Assembly: GCA_030847615.1 (NCBI GenBank)
Contig: JAUMIR010000002.1
Location: 235,867,809-235,931,808, forward strand
DNA length: 64,000 nt
Source of the DNA: Gambelia wislizenii
Taxonomy: Eukaryota; Chordata; Lepidosauria; Squamata; Crotaphytidae
Direction of reading: 5' to 3'
Part shown: positions 59,342-64,000 of the stretch, piece by piece
Position numbering within the stretch: the stretch's first letter is position 1
How the letters are laid out: each line of letters begins with the position of its first letter
Translations under genes and position numbers: made by a program
The notes under the pieces: model-generated
Told to the model about the DNA's origin: nothing
Seen by the model: only the letters and a program-made list of their open reading frames with translations
Databases searched by the model: none

Positions 59342-62300
59342 ATAAGGCACTTTTAAGTGCTGTGTCTTCAGCTCCCATTGCCCTCTCCTCTCCAGCATTT
59401 ACTGAGCTGCTTATTTCATTGTCTTACTCTAAGCTCTGTGGTCACCTCCATCCCCACCAGCCATATATCTCTTCTGGTCACCCTGGAGATGTGCTCTTTG
59501 TTAACTGTTCTTGCTTCTGCAGTGTACCATGCCATCTACTTAGAAGAGCTGACTGCTGTGGAGCTGACAGAGAAAATCGCCCAACTCTTCAGCATTTCTG
59601 CTCAACAGATAAGCCAGATCTACAAACAAGGGCCTACAGGGATACATGTACTTATAAGTGATGAGGTGAGAGTGCTTTGATGGTCTGCAGAAACAGTGGA
59701 AATAGATCTGTGAGATTAAAGTTTAATCTGATCTTAACATGATTTGTACATTGTTTGGGACCCGTTCAAACCAGTGGAACTTTGGTTAGATTAGCCTTCC
59801 TTAACTTGCTGCTTTCCAAGTGTTTTGGACTACAGCTCTCATTAGCCCTAGCCTGAATGGTCAAGAATTCTGAGAGTTGTAATCTAAAGCTATGGGGAAC
59901 ACTAGGTGGGGCAGAAGACTGTGTTAGACTAACTGAAGCCCCCTTGGTTTCAATGGATCTGCTCTTAAGCATGACAAAATCTGGATCCAGCCCATTATTT
60001 CCAAATGAGAACTTGTTCAAAATGATTTACAAAATTTACCATGTTAAAACAGGTGTTCAAAATGTTGAACGTGCCTTCCTTCATCGGTATCTTGTTTTCC
60101 TTGGAAGTTTTTTGAAGTTATGCAGCAAGAATATTTTTAATGGTGGACAGGCAGCCCTTAAAGATGGCTTGCCCTCATAACCTTTCGCCCAAAATGTGCA
60201 GCTACTCTGAGAGTTCTGAGGATCTTCTACTTTGCGCAGTCAGTCCACCAATTCCAAGTGTGGGCCATGCTAAGGCTTAGCTAACCAGGCTTGTGTCCTG
60301 TGTGAGCAGAATACATGTCCCTAGATTGTTTAGGCAGACTTCAGGCTCACAGAGCTCTTCTGGTTTCCTGGTATTCTGAGCTTCACCTCTCAGAGCCTGA
60401 TACAAAGTTGGGACTCAGGGGGATAGTGACAGTTACCTCCTGCCTTCTTTAAGCCACTGGTCATCAACCTTGGTTCCTTCAGATGCTTTGGACTTCAACT
60501 CCCAGAATCTCTGGTTGCTGGCCATGCTGACTGGGACTTCTACCAGCTGAATTCAAAACACATAAAAGACCAATAATGGTTGAGGACTTCTGCTTTAAGC
60601 CACAAATGGGGTATTTGAGTATACCTCTACAGATCGATCTCTTGTAGCCTAATGTACTTTTTTGAAGTTAGATTTTAGGTAGCCCCTCTAAATACTCCCC
60701 CCCCCTTATTAAGTTTATAAATAGGAGGGCCTTAAGAGCATACACAGGCTAAAATACATAGAGCTTTTTTACAAAAAAAAAGAAAAAAGAAAAAAAGAAG
60801 CATCTTTTGAGCATCTTGAGACATATCTCCAGTTTCTCCTGCAGATTTTATTGCTGCCCCCTAGTTTTTGCTTCCTTAACTTTTTCCCCAAATCGTGTCC
60901 AGAATTTATTTGGTGCAGTAGGTTCAACAGTTGTATGTGGTCCTACTGAAATGCAGTGCAACAGTAGTATACAGTTGGACCCCTGTATCCCTGGAACTAA
61001 TATCTGCCGTTTCAGTTATCCATGGTACACAAAATAGGGACACATACCATAGAGTCACACTGGAAAATAGTTAGAGAAGTGTCCTCTCTAGGCATCTTCT
61101 AGATCCTCCAATGCAACTCTGTGGTATGTTTTTACTGGCCGTCCTTTATTTTAATAGGGTTCACTGTTATCTATAGTTTCTGGTATCTACAGTAAGTCTG
61201 GGAACCAAACCTCTGTGGACACGGGGGTCCAACTGTACTTAAATAAGCGGGGTGGAGGGGAGGAATCAGTTTCAAATGGGACTTGAAAACCTTCCTGGAG
61301 CCCTGAACCAGGCACGTGGAATACCCATGAACCAGGAACAAGTAACTGTGGTCATTCCACAAATCTGGATTATCTCAGAGGTTGATGGAGTTTCCTTCAG
61401 TGGTGGTTTTTAAACAGAGTTTGGATGGACATCTGGGAGGGGTACTTTTGCTGTGAATTCCTGAAATGGCAGGGGGTTGGACTAGTTGGTAGGATAATCC
61501 CTACCTACTCAATTCTGTGGTTCTAGATGCGACTGAAAACTTTTGAAGGAGTCTTGATTTGAAAGAGAACAAAGCATCAAGGATATTAGCAACTTAGTAT
61601 CCAGATCATCTTTGTAGGAAACTCAAAGAGAATTTTGTAGGAAACTCAAAGAGTGGGAGTGAGGGTGATTGGACAGACTCCATAAATAGACACGGACAAA
61701 TGAAATGAAATGAAACATTGTGGCTCTTGCCTTAGAAGTTAGGAGAGAGTCCTATGGAAAGTTTTTAAAAGCCTCTTTACTCAGTCCTTTGCCACTGAGG
61801 TTATTTCAAATAGTAGCAGCTTTAAAAAGTGTTGCAAGGATATGAGGTCTTTGTACTTTGCTCAAAGCAGATGTTTTACTGTGAAAGTAAGGAGTTTTTT
61901 TTAAAGATGAACACATTGTTTGAACACTTCTTACATCTAAAGACATTGCAGTTCTTTTTTGTGAATGAGCAGTGTCCTGATCTCTACAGCTTCTGCTTTT
62001 CATTCCTGCTTTTAGATGATACAGAACTTTCAAGATGAATCATGTTTTGTCCTGGACACAATGAAAGGTACTCATTTATTCAGTGCACAATACTGTATGT
62101 TCTCCTATCCTTGTATCTGTTTTTCCTTTTCCTCTGGAAAACACAGAGCTTGACTCCCCAACCTCCAACCCCATCAGAGTATCAGAGACAGCACACAGTG
62201 TAACATATCCATGTGCGGCCTTCCATCCATTTCATTGGGATGTGGGGAAAGACAGCAGGGATGTACTCTTTTTATTTAGCCAGAGACTGATGATGCTATG

Positions 62301-62355
62301 CTATGCTTTCTTTGCAGCTGAAACCAATGATAGCTACCACATCATCTTAAAATAG
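28647..62355 (+). CDS. TFCP2: TFCP2 (LSF/CP2) transcription factor, exons 2-15, 5'-partial
   Basis: Fourteen exons splice to an open frame of about 455 residues ending in TAG: 28647-28798, 29322-29398, 31596-31701, 33986-34092, 38089-38241, 45778-45888, 47209-47297, 47978-48026, 50735-50828, 51656-51746, 55340-55443, 59523-59665, 62016-62067, 62318-62355. Every junction is AG/GT and all phases fit. Family knowledge: TFCP2 is a nuclear, tetramer-forming activator or repressor of the grainyhead/CP2 family that binds paired CNRG half-sites. The product reads as human TFCP2 with few substitutions. Visible motifs include the DNA-binding core (exons 2-8), [10 protein letters not shown] and the SAM-like stretch [16 protein letters not shown] (exons 10-11), and the C-terminal oligomerisation domain ending DSYHIILK. 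The start codon and about 40 residues are missing, presumably upstream. The paralogue UBP1 is less likely because the spacing of each exon matches TFCP2 numbering. Confidence 0.97.
28799..29321 (+). other. TFCP2: TFCP2 intron 2
   Basis: A 523-bp intron from GTGAGT to CCTTAG. No repeat is recognised apart from a short (TTG)n near 29276. Confidence 0.9.
29322..29398 (+). CDS. TFCP2: TFCP2 exon 3
   Basis: A 77-bp exon reading (G)[19 protein letters not shown]...KLVK, after the acceptor cttccttag and before a GTGAGT donor. It completes the split Gly and ends in phase 0. It corresponds to about residues 92-117 of human TFCP2. Only conservative changes from the mammalian sequence are apparent (for example Met for Leu before GELPE). 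Confidence 0.97.
29399..31595 (+). other. TFCP2: TFCP2 intron 3
   Basis: A 2.2-kb intron from GTGAGT to ATCTAG. It has no clear mobile element; minor low-complexity tracts occur near 29910 (ggtaggtaggtag) and 31015 (T-rich). Confidence 0.9.
31596..31701 (+). CDS. TFCP2: TFCP2 exon 4
   Basis: A 106-bp exon reading [20 protein letters not shown]...[14 protein letters not shown], ending one base into an Asp codon at a GTGAGT donor. It is a core, highly conserved part of the CP2 DNA-binding domain (about residues 118-153). The acceptor is ttatctag, with a rather short pyrimidine run. Confidence 0.97.
31702..33985 (+). other. TFCP2: TFCP2 intron 4
   Basis: A 2.3-kb intron with a pyrimidine-rich stretch (32030-32100), a poly-T run near 32700 and the SINE at 32919-33165. 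Confidence 0.9.
32919..33165 (+). mobile_element. tRNA-derived SINE, (ACA)-type tail, copy 1
   Basis: The Pol III A box-like stretch is tggtatagtgg and the B box is ggttcaaatcc. The body text is ctgggtgaccttggggaagt, gccataagtcagaaatta, ending in ggaggcacacaacagc. This is the tRNA-derived SINE family widespread in squamates. The same family is at 56799-57045 and 58119-58303/58874-58930. Confidence 0.9.
33986..34092 (+). CDS. TFCP2: TFCP2 exon 5
   Basis: A 107-bp exon reading (D)[17 protein letters not shown]...[17 protein letters not shown] with acceptor cttctgcag and donor GTAAAA. It corresponds to about residues 153-188 and lies inside the DNA-binding domain. It ends in phase 0, so exon 6 can be skipped without a frameshift. 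Confidence 0.97.
35630..36982 (-). mobile_element. Tc1-like DNA transposon, near full length, degenerate
   Basis: The ends cagttgtgtgaaaaagaaag and ctttttcacttgactg are inverted repeats with a TA on each side, and the repeat extends inward (ttctatggttttacatatc). Length about 1.35 kb. On the minus strand the transposase is broken into several frames. One (36502-36227) carries [15 protein letters not shown], holding the first catalytic Asp of the DD34E family. Later motifs (QQDNDPKHT) are still readable near 36100 but frames are broken. It is inactive. Confidence 0.92.
36227..36683 (-). pseudogene. Tc1 transposase fragments
   Basis: Minus-strand frames 36683-36480 and 36502-36227 overlap in different phases, showing a frameshift. 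The second contains [20 protein letters not shown] and [10 protein letters not shown], typical of Tc1 transposases around the first catalytic Asp. The Glu normally following WTD is Lys here. Confidence 0.85.
37388..37515. repeat. Short tandem repeat of gatcaggaaaacattacat type
   Basis: gatcaggaaaacattacatc, gatcaggaaaacattacacc and gatcaggaaaacactacatc occur in succession about 38-46 bp apart. A small inverted pair (acatctgatcagatgt) lies between the first two. Confidence 0.75.
38089..38241 (+). CDS. TFCP2: TFCP2 exon 6 (51-codon in-frame cassette)
   Basis: A 153-bp exon, phase 0 at both ends, reading [20 protein letters not shown]...[14 protein letters not shown]...[11 protein letters not shown]. 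It equals residues 189-239 of human TFCP2. That is exactly the segment absent from the known LSF-ID (LBP-1d) isoform, which does not bind DNA. The two residues altered in the published dominant-negative LSF (Q234 and K236) are present as the Q and K of CQIKVFK. The acceptor is ctctttacag; the donor GTATAT is weaker than those of exons 2-4, which would be compatible with regulated skipping (inference). Confidence 0.97.
39617..40520 (+). pseudogene. DIRS copy C gag-like region
   Basis: A Glu-rich frame starts at 39617 ([18 protein letters not shown]). Later frames carry [20 protein letters not shown] (39967 onward) and, near 40330-40510, [19 protein letters not shown] and [15 protein letters not shown], aligned with copy A. 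Several frameshifts and a TAG after the LQIPLVGG stretch break it. Confidence 0.75.
40960..41750 (+). pseudogene. DIRS copy C RT fused to RNase H end by deletion
   Basis: The RT text [12 protein letters not shown]... and [29 protein letters not shown] joins directly at about 41280 to [20 protein letters not shown]. In copy B that last segment is the end of RNase H. The YxDD box and most of RNase H are therefore missing, about 0.75-0.9 kb relative to A and B. The open 207-codon frame across the join is therefore a deletion product, not a domain fusion of function. Confidence 0.85.
41760..42732 (+). pseudogene. DIRS copy C tyrosine recombinase, decayed
   Basis: Recombinase-like text runs through several frames ([14 protein letters not shown] and later ones). 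The last frame (42367-42732) reads [18 protein letters not shown], then [18 protein letters not shown] and KHYKHNGF. The His of the His-x-x-Arg motif is Tyr and the Arg is Thr here, so the catalytic set is destroyed. Confidence 0.8.
43359..43547. mobile_element. hAT-type MITE 3, 189 bp
   Basis: The ends cagtgcttctcagcc and ctttgagtagcactg are inverted repeats. The flanking octamers are CTCTAGAC (43351-43358) and TTCTAGAC (43548-43555), differing at one base. The target again fits nnnTAnnn. It lies about 130 bp after DIRS copy C. Confidence 0.82.
43800..44160. repeat. Unclassified dispersed repeat (same type as 8340-8612)
   Basis: Repeated ggctt/aagcc-type mirrored text (gaatcctggcttatc, ctatcaagccagaac) and the phrase tcctggtttgtttagccac with tgttaatgg match 8340-8612. 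Ends are not clear. Confidence 0.45.
45386..45437. repeat. (TG)n then CG-rich then (CA)n
   Basis: About 13 TG units run into gcgcgtgcgcacgcc and then acacacacac. The whole is an alternating purine-pyrimidine tract that is itself an imperfect palindrome. Confidence 0.9.
45778..45888 (+). CDS. TFCP2: TFCP2 exon 7
   Basis: A 111-bp exon of 37 codons reading [20 protein letters not shown]...[15 protein letters not shown] with acceptor ggtttccag and donor GTAAGG. It corresponds to residues 240-276. The Lys/Arg/Glu-rich stretch lies near the end of the DNA-binding region. The upstream intron 6 has been enlarged by the DIRS copy at 38.5-43.2 kb. Confidence 0.97.
45889..47208 (+). other. TFCP2: TFCP2 intron 7
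   Basis: A 1.3-kb intron from GTAAGG to TTCCAG. No mobile element is recognised. Confidence 0.9.
47209..47297 (+). CDS. TFCP2: TFCP2 exon 8, with conserved SP phosphosite
   Basis: An 89-bp exon reading [18 protein letters not shown]...[10 protein letters not shown], ending two bases into a Gly codon at GTAAGT. It corresponds to about residues 277-306. The Ser in PSPG aligns with human S291, a reported ERK site. The residue two before it is Val rather than the human Ser, so the local context differs slightly. The acceptor is tcccttccag. Confidence 0.96.
47298..47977 (+). other. TFCP2: TFCP2 intron 8
   Basis: A 680-bp intron from GTAAGT to ACTAG. No mobile element is recognised. Confidence 0.9.
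47978..48026 (+). CDS. TFCP2: TFCP2 exon 9 (49 bp), with conserved SP phosphosite
   Basis: A short 49-bp exon reading (G)[16 protein letters not shown] with acceptor gatactag and donor GTAAGT. It corresponds to about residues 306-322. The Ser of NGSP aligns with human S309, reported as a cyclin C/CDK site. The region is a Pro-rich linker between the DNA-binding and SAM-like domains. Confidence 0.95.
48535..48650. repeat. GC-rich block repeated on the other side of the CR1
   Basis: The text aactgccattgccctggctg, cacagggagagaaggaaagg, caggcagagctccatcttgc recurs after the CR1 at 50418-50530 (gccattgccctggctgcaca, caggcagagctccattttgc). A third partial unit is near 50500. It appears to be a short tandem block, about 100-120 bp per unit, split by the CR1. 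Confidence 0.7.
48650..50417 (+). mobile_element. CR1 LINE with internal deletion
   Basis: The 5' part has the endonuclease signature GLYYRPPSQ and [14 protein letters not shown] (48802-49095). After a deletion near 49155-49170 the RT follows: [33 protein letters not shown] and [11 protein letters not shown] (49229-49579). The C-terminal frame 49748-50338 has [15 protein letters not shown]. The 3' end carries the CR1 UTR and tail of cta/attctatgattcta. Stops and a frameshift near 49580-49750 break ORF2. The missing part covers the start of RT. Confidence 0.93.
50418..50690 (+). mobile_element. GC-rich block and retroposon 3' tail
   Basis: The repeat of 48535-48650 is followed by the tail-type text ttagattgtaagcttgaggg, cagggaactgttttgttgtt and gcgccatgtacattgatgcc, ending in ataaaagat and (TAA)n. 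Similar 'attgtaagc...cagggaact' sequences end several amniote LINE/SINE families. The family is not assigned. Confidence 0.6.
50690..50723. repeat. (TAA)n microsatellite next to exon 10 acceptor
   Basis: About 11 TAA units ending 11 bp before the exon 10 boundary. It is probably the A-rich tail of the retroposon that precedes it. Confidence 0.95.
50735..50828 (+). CDS. TFCP2: TFCP2 exon 10, start of SAM-like domain
   Basis: A 94-bp exon reading [20 protein letters not shown]...RLFTNFS, ending one base into a Gly codon; the donor is GTAGTA. It corresponds to residues 323-354. The Thr of STPQ aligns with human T329, a reported phosphosite. The acceptor is odd: the usual pyrimidine tract is replaced by a (TAA)n microsatellite and only taattcttatatag separates that repeat from the exon. 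Confidence 0.96.
50829..51655 (+). other. TFCP2: TFCP2 intron 10
   Basis: An 827-bp intron from GTAGTA to TTCTAG. It contains a diverged hAT-type MITE core at about 51420-51500 (tgcagctcccatcatttcat). Confidence 0.85.
51656..51746 (+). CDS. TFCP2: TFCP2 exon 11, SAM-like domain
   Basis: A 91-bp exon reading (G)[20 protein letters not shown]...FNALKG(R), with acceptor aaaattctag and donor GTGTGT. The frame demands that the exon stop two bases into the Arg codon, so the donor is the weak GTGTGT. A better donor-like GTAAGA lies 65 bp downstream at 51812. This exon holds the conserved helices of the SAM-like domain. Confidence 0.96.
52034..52198 (+). mobile_element. CR1 3' end fragment
   Basis: cactcccttggagcgtggtg, ggaggtctttaaacagaggc, ggcagggggttggactggat and a tail of cattctatgattctatg. 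It is nearly identical to the 3' end of the CR1 at 50230-50417, so the insertions are of similar, fairly recent age. Confidence 0.9.
53184..53825. repeat. GC-rich hairpin array with pogo-type left end
   Basis: It starts with TA then cagtcatcctttcgcattca, which resembles the pogo-type MITE end at 57474 (cagttgtccctccacattcg). Inside, the blocks tttccttggcctttgttccc / ggggaggagccaaaggccga / gaggaaacc recur in direct and inverted order through 53280-53820 at spacings of very roughly 60-120 bp. No matching right terminal repeat is visible. GC content is far above the flanks. Confidence 0.7.
53826..54060. repeat. GGYGGT-rich minisatellite-like tract
   Basis: Runs of atggtggcagtggcggcagc-like trinucleotide-biased text follow the hairpin array, with ggtatggtg recurring at about 53872, 53928 and 53970. 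It is a G-rich strand on +. Confidence 0.7.
55340..55443 (+). CDS. TFCP2: TFCP2 exon 12, with shortened polyglutamine tract
   Basis: A 104-bp exon reading (R)[21 protein letters not shown] followed by [13 protein letters not shown], acceptor cttcctccacag, donor GTAAGG. It begins the C-terminal oligomerisation domain. Human TFCP2 has a run of about ten Gln after REQ; here only two remain, while the flanking residues align. The loss of about seven residues accounts for the total length difference from human once the missing exon 1 is allowed for. Confidence 0.96.
55556..55945. mobile_element. pogo-type MITE, second subfamily, with nested retroposon tail
   Basis: The left end cagtaggaccctgtatcc and right end acaggggtcctactg are inverted repeats flanked by TA on both sides. 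It shares its interior with 3800-4009 and 60972-61235. A ~135-bp segment (about 55650-55786) splits it. Confidence 0.85.
55650..55786 (+). mobile_element. Retroposon 3' tail nested in MITE
   Basis: The text aacagtttgtaagccactct, gagcagggtataaatac and A-rich repeats (aataaaaaat) is a LINE/SINE 3' tail. The MITE sequence resumes with gtgtcctctctagcc. Confidence 0.7.
56040..56520 (-). mobile_element. LINE 3' end in antisense, third copy
   Basis: An A/T tail (tttaaatttatttcattta) then tatcctaccctttaat. Further on, ggaattccatagcctggaag and gtgagaaggccctcctacat align with 3650-3710. It is the same family as 3160-3790. Confidence 0.6.
56799..57045 (+). mobile_element. tRNA-derived SINE, copy 2
   Basis: The A box region tggtgtagtgg, the B box ggttcgaaccc, body gaaagccactgggtgacat, then ggttgccataagtgagaaat and tail ggtgcacaacaacatcac. 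The B box fits the Pol III consensus (GGTTCGAANCC) well. Confidence 0.9.
57068..57296. mobile_element. pogo/Tigger-type MITE, 229 bp
   Basis: The left end tagttgtgccttcatattcg and right end atatggagggacaactg are inverted repeats with TA on each side. It is the inverted-orientation sibling of 3287-3501 (gggtttggttccaggatccc, ccgcggataccaaatcc). Confidence 0.85.
57474..57766. mobile_element. pogo-type MITE with GC-rich hairpin core, 293 bp
   Basis: The ends cagttgtccctccacattcg and gcgaatgtggagggacaactg-type right end (last base 57766) are inverted repeats with TA on both sides. The core has the duplicated block ccccaggagcagtgac / ccccaggagcagcgacc. Its left end resembles the start of the array at 53184. 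Confidence 0.88.
58119..58303 (+). mobile_element. tRNA-derived SINE, copy 3, 5' part
   Basis: The text agccagtgtggtttagtggt, ggactgggactccaggagac, ccactaggtgatttagggca and tgccaagaaaaccccatgat. The B box is degenerate (ggtacaaatac). The SINE resumes at 58874 after an insertion. Confidence 0.88.
58304..58873. mobile_element. ~560-bp non-autonomous element nested in SINE copy 3
   Basis: Imperfect terminal inverted repeats are gggttcatctacatgggt (left) and acccgtgtagacaagccc (right). Internal palindromic text includes gtgggcatgccagccgg against gggccggcatgccag, and a T34 run lies inside. No open frame is meaningful. It resembles a hAT-type or foldback MITE. The exact limits and target duplication cannot be fixed because the SINE is diverged at the joint. 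Confidence 0.7.
58645..58678. repeat. T34 homopolymer
   Basis: An uninterrupted run of 34 T inside the nested element. It could be a retroposon tail in antisense or a slippage product. Confidence 0.95.
58874..58930 (+). mobile_element. tRNA-derived SINE, copy 3, 3' part
   Basis: gggttgccataagtcagaaa, gacttgaaggcacacaacaa with (ACA)n. It completes the SINE begun at 58119. Confidence 0.9.
59311..59339. repeat. (GATT)n microsatellite
   Basis: Seven tandem gatt units. Confidence 0.95.
59523..59665 (+). CDS. TFCP2: TFCP2 exon 13, oligomerisation domain
   Basis: A 143-bp exon reading (V)[20 protein letters not shown]...[17 protein letters not shown]...VLISDE, with acceptor gttcttgcttctgcag and donor GTGAGA. 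It encodes most of the ubiquitin-like C-terminal domain used for dimer/tetramer formation in the LSF/CP2 subfamily. The human Pro-Cys in SISPCQIS is Ala-Gln here. Confidence 0.97.
60455..60592. mobile_element. hAT-type MITE 4, 138 bp
   Basis: The left end cactggtcatcaacc and right end ggttgaggacttctg are inverted repeats. The octamer CTTTAAGC is perfectly duplicated at 60447-60454 and 60593-60600, and again has TA at positions 4-5. The centre text cttcaactcccagaatctct is shared with MITE 2. Confidence 0.85.
60972..61235. mobile_element. pogo-type MITE, second subfamily, 264 bp
   Basis: The ends cagttggacccctgtatcc and acgggggtccaactg are inverted repeats with TA at both sides. It shares agtgtcctctctaggc with 3800-4009 and 55556-55945, and it keeps the segment that is interrupted in the latter. 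Confidence 0.88.
61370..61530 (+). mobile_element. Old CR1 3' end fragment
   Basis: A diverged version of the CR1 3' UTR: ggtttttaaacagagtttgg, tggcagggggttggactagt, tail ctcaattctgtggttctag. It is more diverged than the copies at 1778, 50230 and 52034, hence probably older. Confidence 0.8.
62016..62067 (+). CDS. TFCP2: TFCP2 exon 14
   Basis: A 52-bp exon reading [17 protein letters not shown], ending one base into an Ala codon. Acceptor cctgcttttag, donor GTACTC. It is the penultimate part of the oligomerisation domain; human has EEA where this has DES. Confidence 0.96.
62068..62317 (+). other. TFCP2: TFCP2 intron 14
   Basis: A 250-bp intron from GTACTC to TTTGCAG, with no recognised element. 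Confidence 0.93.
62318..62355 (+). CDS. TFCP2: TFCP2 exon 15, C-terminal end and stop
   Basis: Acceptor gctttctttgcag, then (A)[11 protein letters not shown] followed by TAG at 62353-62355. The C-terminal residues match the conserved vertebrate end of TFCP2. Confidence 0.97.
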
Positions 62356-64000
62356 ATGGAGACTTGAACTTGTCAGATCTTCTCTTGCATACACAGCTTC
62401 GTTGCCTGTTTTGGCATCTGGACACCAACAGAGACCCACAAAAGCAAATGAAACTCATCTTGCAACCACAGCATGTTGCCTCGTGTTAGGTGAACAGCCT
62501 GTACTATACCACTGCTGGCATGCAGTAGACATCAGTCATAAAACACGCTGCTGCTGTTGCTGCTTGTTCGGAGTTCAGTGATAATAGTTACACCCAGTGG
62601 CCTGTTGAAATTGCCACACTGACCAGAAAAGGAACTTTGCAATTATGAGTAAGGATAAGGAGTGGCCAAAGGGTGGGGGAAGATGATGAAGAGGCTGCCT
62701 GCCAAGAGCAATTTGCAACACTTTGATAGGTGACAACTTATGTTGTGGTGATGGATCTCTGGACAGCCCTGGAACTGAGTATCCATTCTGGGGAGCTGCT
62801 TGATGACTTGTCTCAGTTTTTCAAGCTTTTGGGATGTGTACTTGGCTGTGATAGAGCCATGGGGATTTCCAGGTTTGGGTTTGGGTTTTGTTTTGTGTTG
62901 TCTTTAACCAGTGTGAAGTAGAGACTTTGTTCCTACTTTGAATCTTTCATACCTTGTTTTATGTGACAGTGCATGTGTGTGCGTGTGTGTATGAGTGATC
63001 TGAGGCTATCCTTTTTTGCCAGTATGTTAGGAAGAATTTGTGGGTTTATGAATTCTAACCATCTATAGGGATGCCTGTGCTGTGACTGAAGAGGCTTCAA
63101 AGATGAAAGGGAAAAAAATGATGAAGTTGGATGTCCTGAGCAATCTCTGTTTCCTAAGACAGCAGGGGAAAGGAGTATATTAAAAACTCCTTGAGGATGG
63201 CTTATTTGGGGTATGTAGAATTGATGTAGGTTTTTAAATGAAATCCTGTTGGAAGCCACAGTAGCGTTGTCCAAGAAAGAGCTCATTTAGCACTAGCATA
63301 CAATGCTTACAGAAAAGCTATGAATGCTCCACGGTGATAAAGTGCCCACATATTTGTTTCCAGGACAGCAGCCAGTCGCCGGGGTAAAAGCCTCTTCCTT
63401 CTGAATCAGATGCCAACATTGCATTTCCTGAGCCCAGGAGAGAAAGGTGGGAAAACTCTAGCAGCTCCAGTGGTGATTCCCTAAAATCACGGATTCATAA
63501 CAGGCTTTAAGGGGTGATGGCAACTCCACCCTGGTCTTTCTAATACTCCCAAGCAAAATGACAAATCTCAGCTTCATGTGTCACAGTGATATTGTGTAAG
63601 GCATTATCAGATCATAATACGTAGTTACTGCTGGACATTGATGTTAGGATATTCTTAACCTGTGCCAGAAAGTTGGGGAAGTAACCAACTTAAATTTTCC
63701 TAAATGAAACTTAGGTAAATATGTTTCCAGGAACGCCAGATTACTTGAGCAGTTGTTTTTTTTTACATGATGCCTTTTACAAAAAGGTAAAGAACTTTTA
63801 TTTAAATAATACTGAATTTAGTGTGTTGCCTCAAAGGAGGCAGGAAATTGGGTCGTAACATCAAGTGAAATTAAGTTGAAAAGAAGAAACTTTCATTGAT
63901 AGTTATGTTCTGCTGCTTTCAAGCAGAAGTGAAAAATATTAATTTTCATCATACATACAAAGCACAAACACATTAATTAAGGCCAACTTCATTTTCAGAA
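62356..64000 (+). other. TFCP2: TFCP2 3' UTR and possible downstream DNA
   Basis: Non-coding sequence follows the stop codon to the window end, with no recognisable retroelement and no second gene. I find no canonical AATAAA. An ATTAAA variant lies at 63179-63184, but a longer UTR that ends beyond the window is equally possible. The extent of the UTR is therefore inferred, not seen. Confidence 0.6.
63179..63184 (+). promoter_or_regulatory. Possible variant polyadenylation signal ATTAAA
   Basis: ATTAAA about 825 bp after the TFCP2 stop codon. It is the second most common vertebrate poly(A) hexamer, but no strong downstream GU-rich element is obvious. It may not be the site used. Confidence 0.25.

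Larger units (their letters stand above)
55444..59522 (+). other. TFCP2: TFCP2 intron 12
   Basis: A 4.1-kb intron from GTAAGG to TCTGCAG, rich in small elements: pogo-type MITEs, two tRNA-SINEs, a LINE 3' end and an element nested in a SINE, all annotated separately. Confidence 0.9.
59666..62015 (+). other. TFCP2: TFCP2 intron 13
   Basis: A 2.35-kb intron from GTGAGA to TTTTAG. It holds a hAT-type MITE (60455-60592), a pogo-type MITE (60972-61235) and an old CR1 tail (61370-61530). Confidence 0.9.

Overview
The window looks like nuclear DNA of a squamate reptile (lizard or snake). It is an interior-to-3' slice of one protein-coding gene, TFCP2 (LSF/CP2, a grainyhead-family transcription factor), on the + strand. 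Fourteen exons from 28647 to 62355 have consensus splice sites and matching phases. They encode the last ~455 residues and the stop codon; they correspond to exons 2-15 of the vertebrate gene. The first coding exon (about 40 residues) is not visible, so it probably lies upstream and bases 1-28646 are probably the 3' part of a very long intron 1. Bases after 62355 are 3' UTR and downstream DNA. I see no other cellular gene and no RNA gene. The squamate reading rests on the repeats: CR1 LINEs with octamer tails, DIRS tyrosine-recombinase retrotransposons, tRNA-derived SINEs ending in (ACA)n, hAT and pogo/Tigger-type MITEs and a Tc1 element.

Layout. 1-6.6 kb: intron 1 with small MITEs, LINE 3' ends and two hAT MITEs sharing a target site. 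6.66-8.25 kb: a striking terminal-inverted-repeat element whose interior is eight palindromic 148-bp tandem units. 8.6-12.64 kb: DIRS copy A. 15.7-16.6 kb: a second, looser hairpin array. 18.09-24.06 kb: DIRS copy B, full length with both inverted ends, an internal complementary region and a nested CR1 piece. 26.1-26.9 kb: antisense CR1. 28.6-38.2 kb: TFCP2 exons 2-6 with a SINE and a near-full-length Tc1 element. 38.5-43.2 kb: DIRS copy C in intron 6. 45.8-51.7 kb: exons 7-11, with a CR1 in intron 9 and a (TAA)n tract directly before the exon 10 acceptor. 53.2-54.1 kb: a third GC-rich hairpin array. 55.3-62.4 kb: exons 12-15 among pogo-type MITEs and SINEs.

The encoded protein has three parts: a CP2-type DNA-binding domain (exons 2-8), a SAM-like domain (exons 10-11) and a C-terminal oligomerisation domain (exons 12-15). 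The SP/TP phosphosites known from human LSF are kept. The 51-codon exon 6 is an in-frame cassette whose removal would match the known non-DNA-binding LSF-ID isoform. The polyglutamine tract of the human protein is reduced to two glutamines. All retroelement reading frames carry stops, frameshifts or deletions.

The best candidates for something undescribed are the foldback-like elements with expanded hairpin interiors, above all 6663-8254. Its long open frames on both strands are very probably a by-product of its palindromic, GC-rich units rather than genes. All repeat and family calls come from reading the sequence; no database search was possible.
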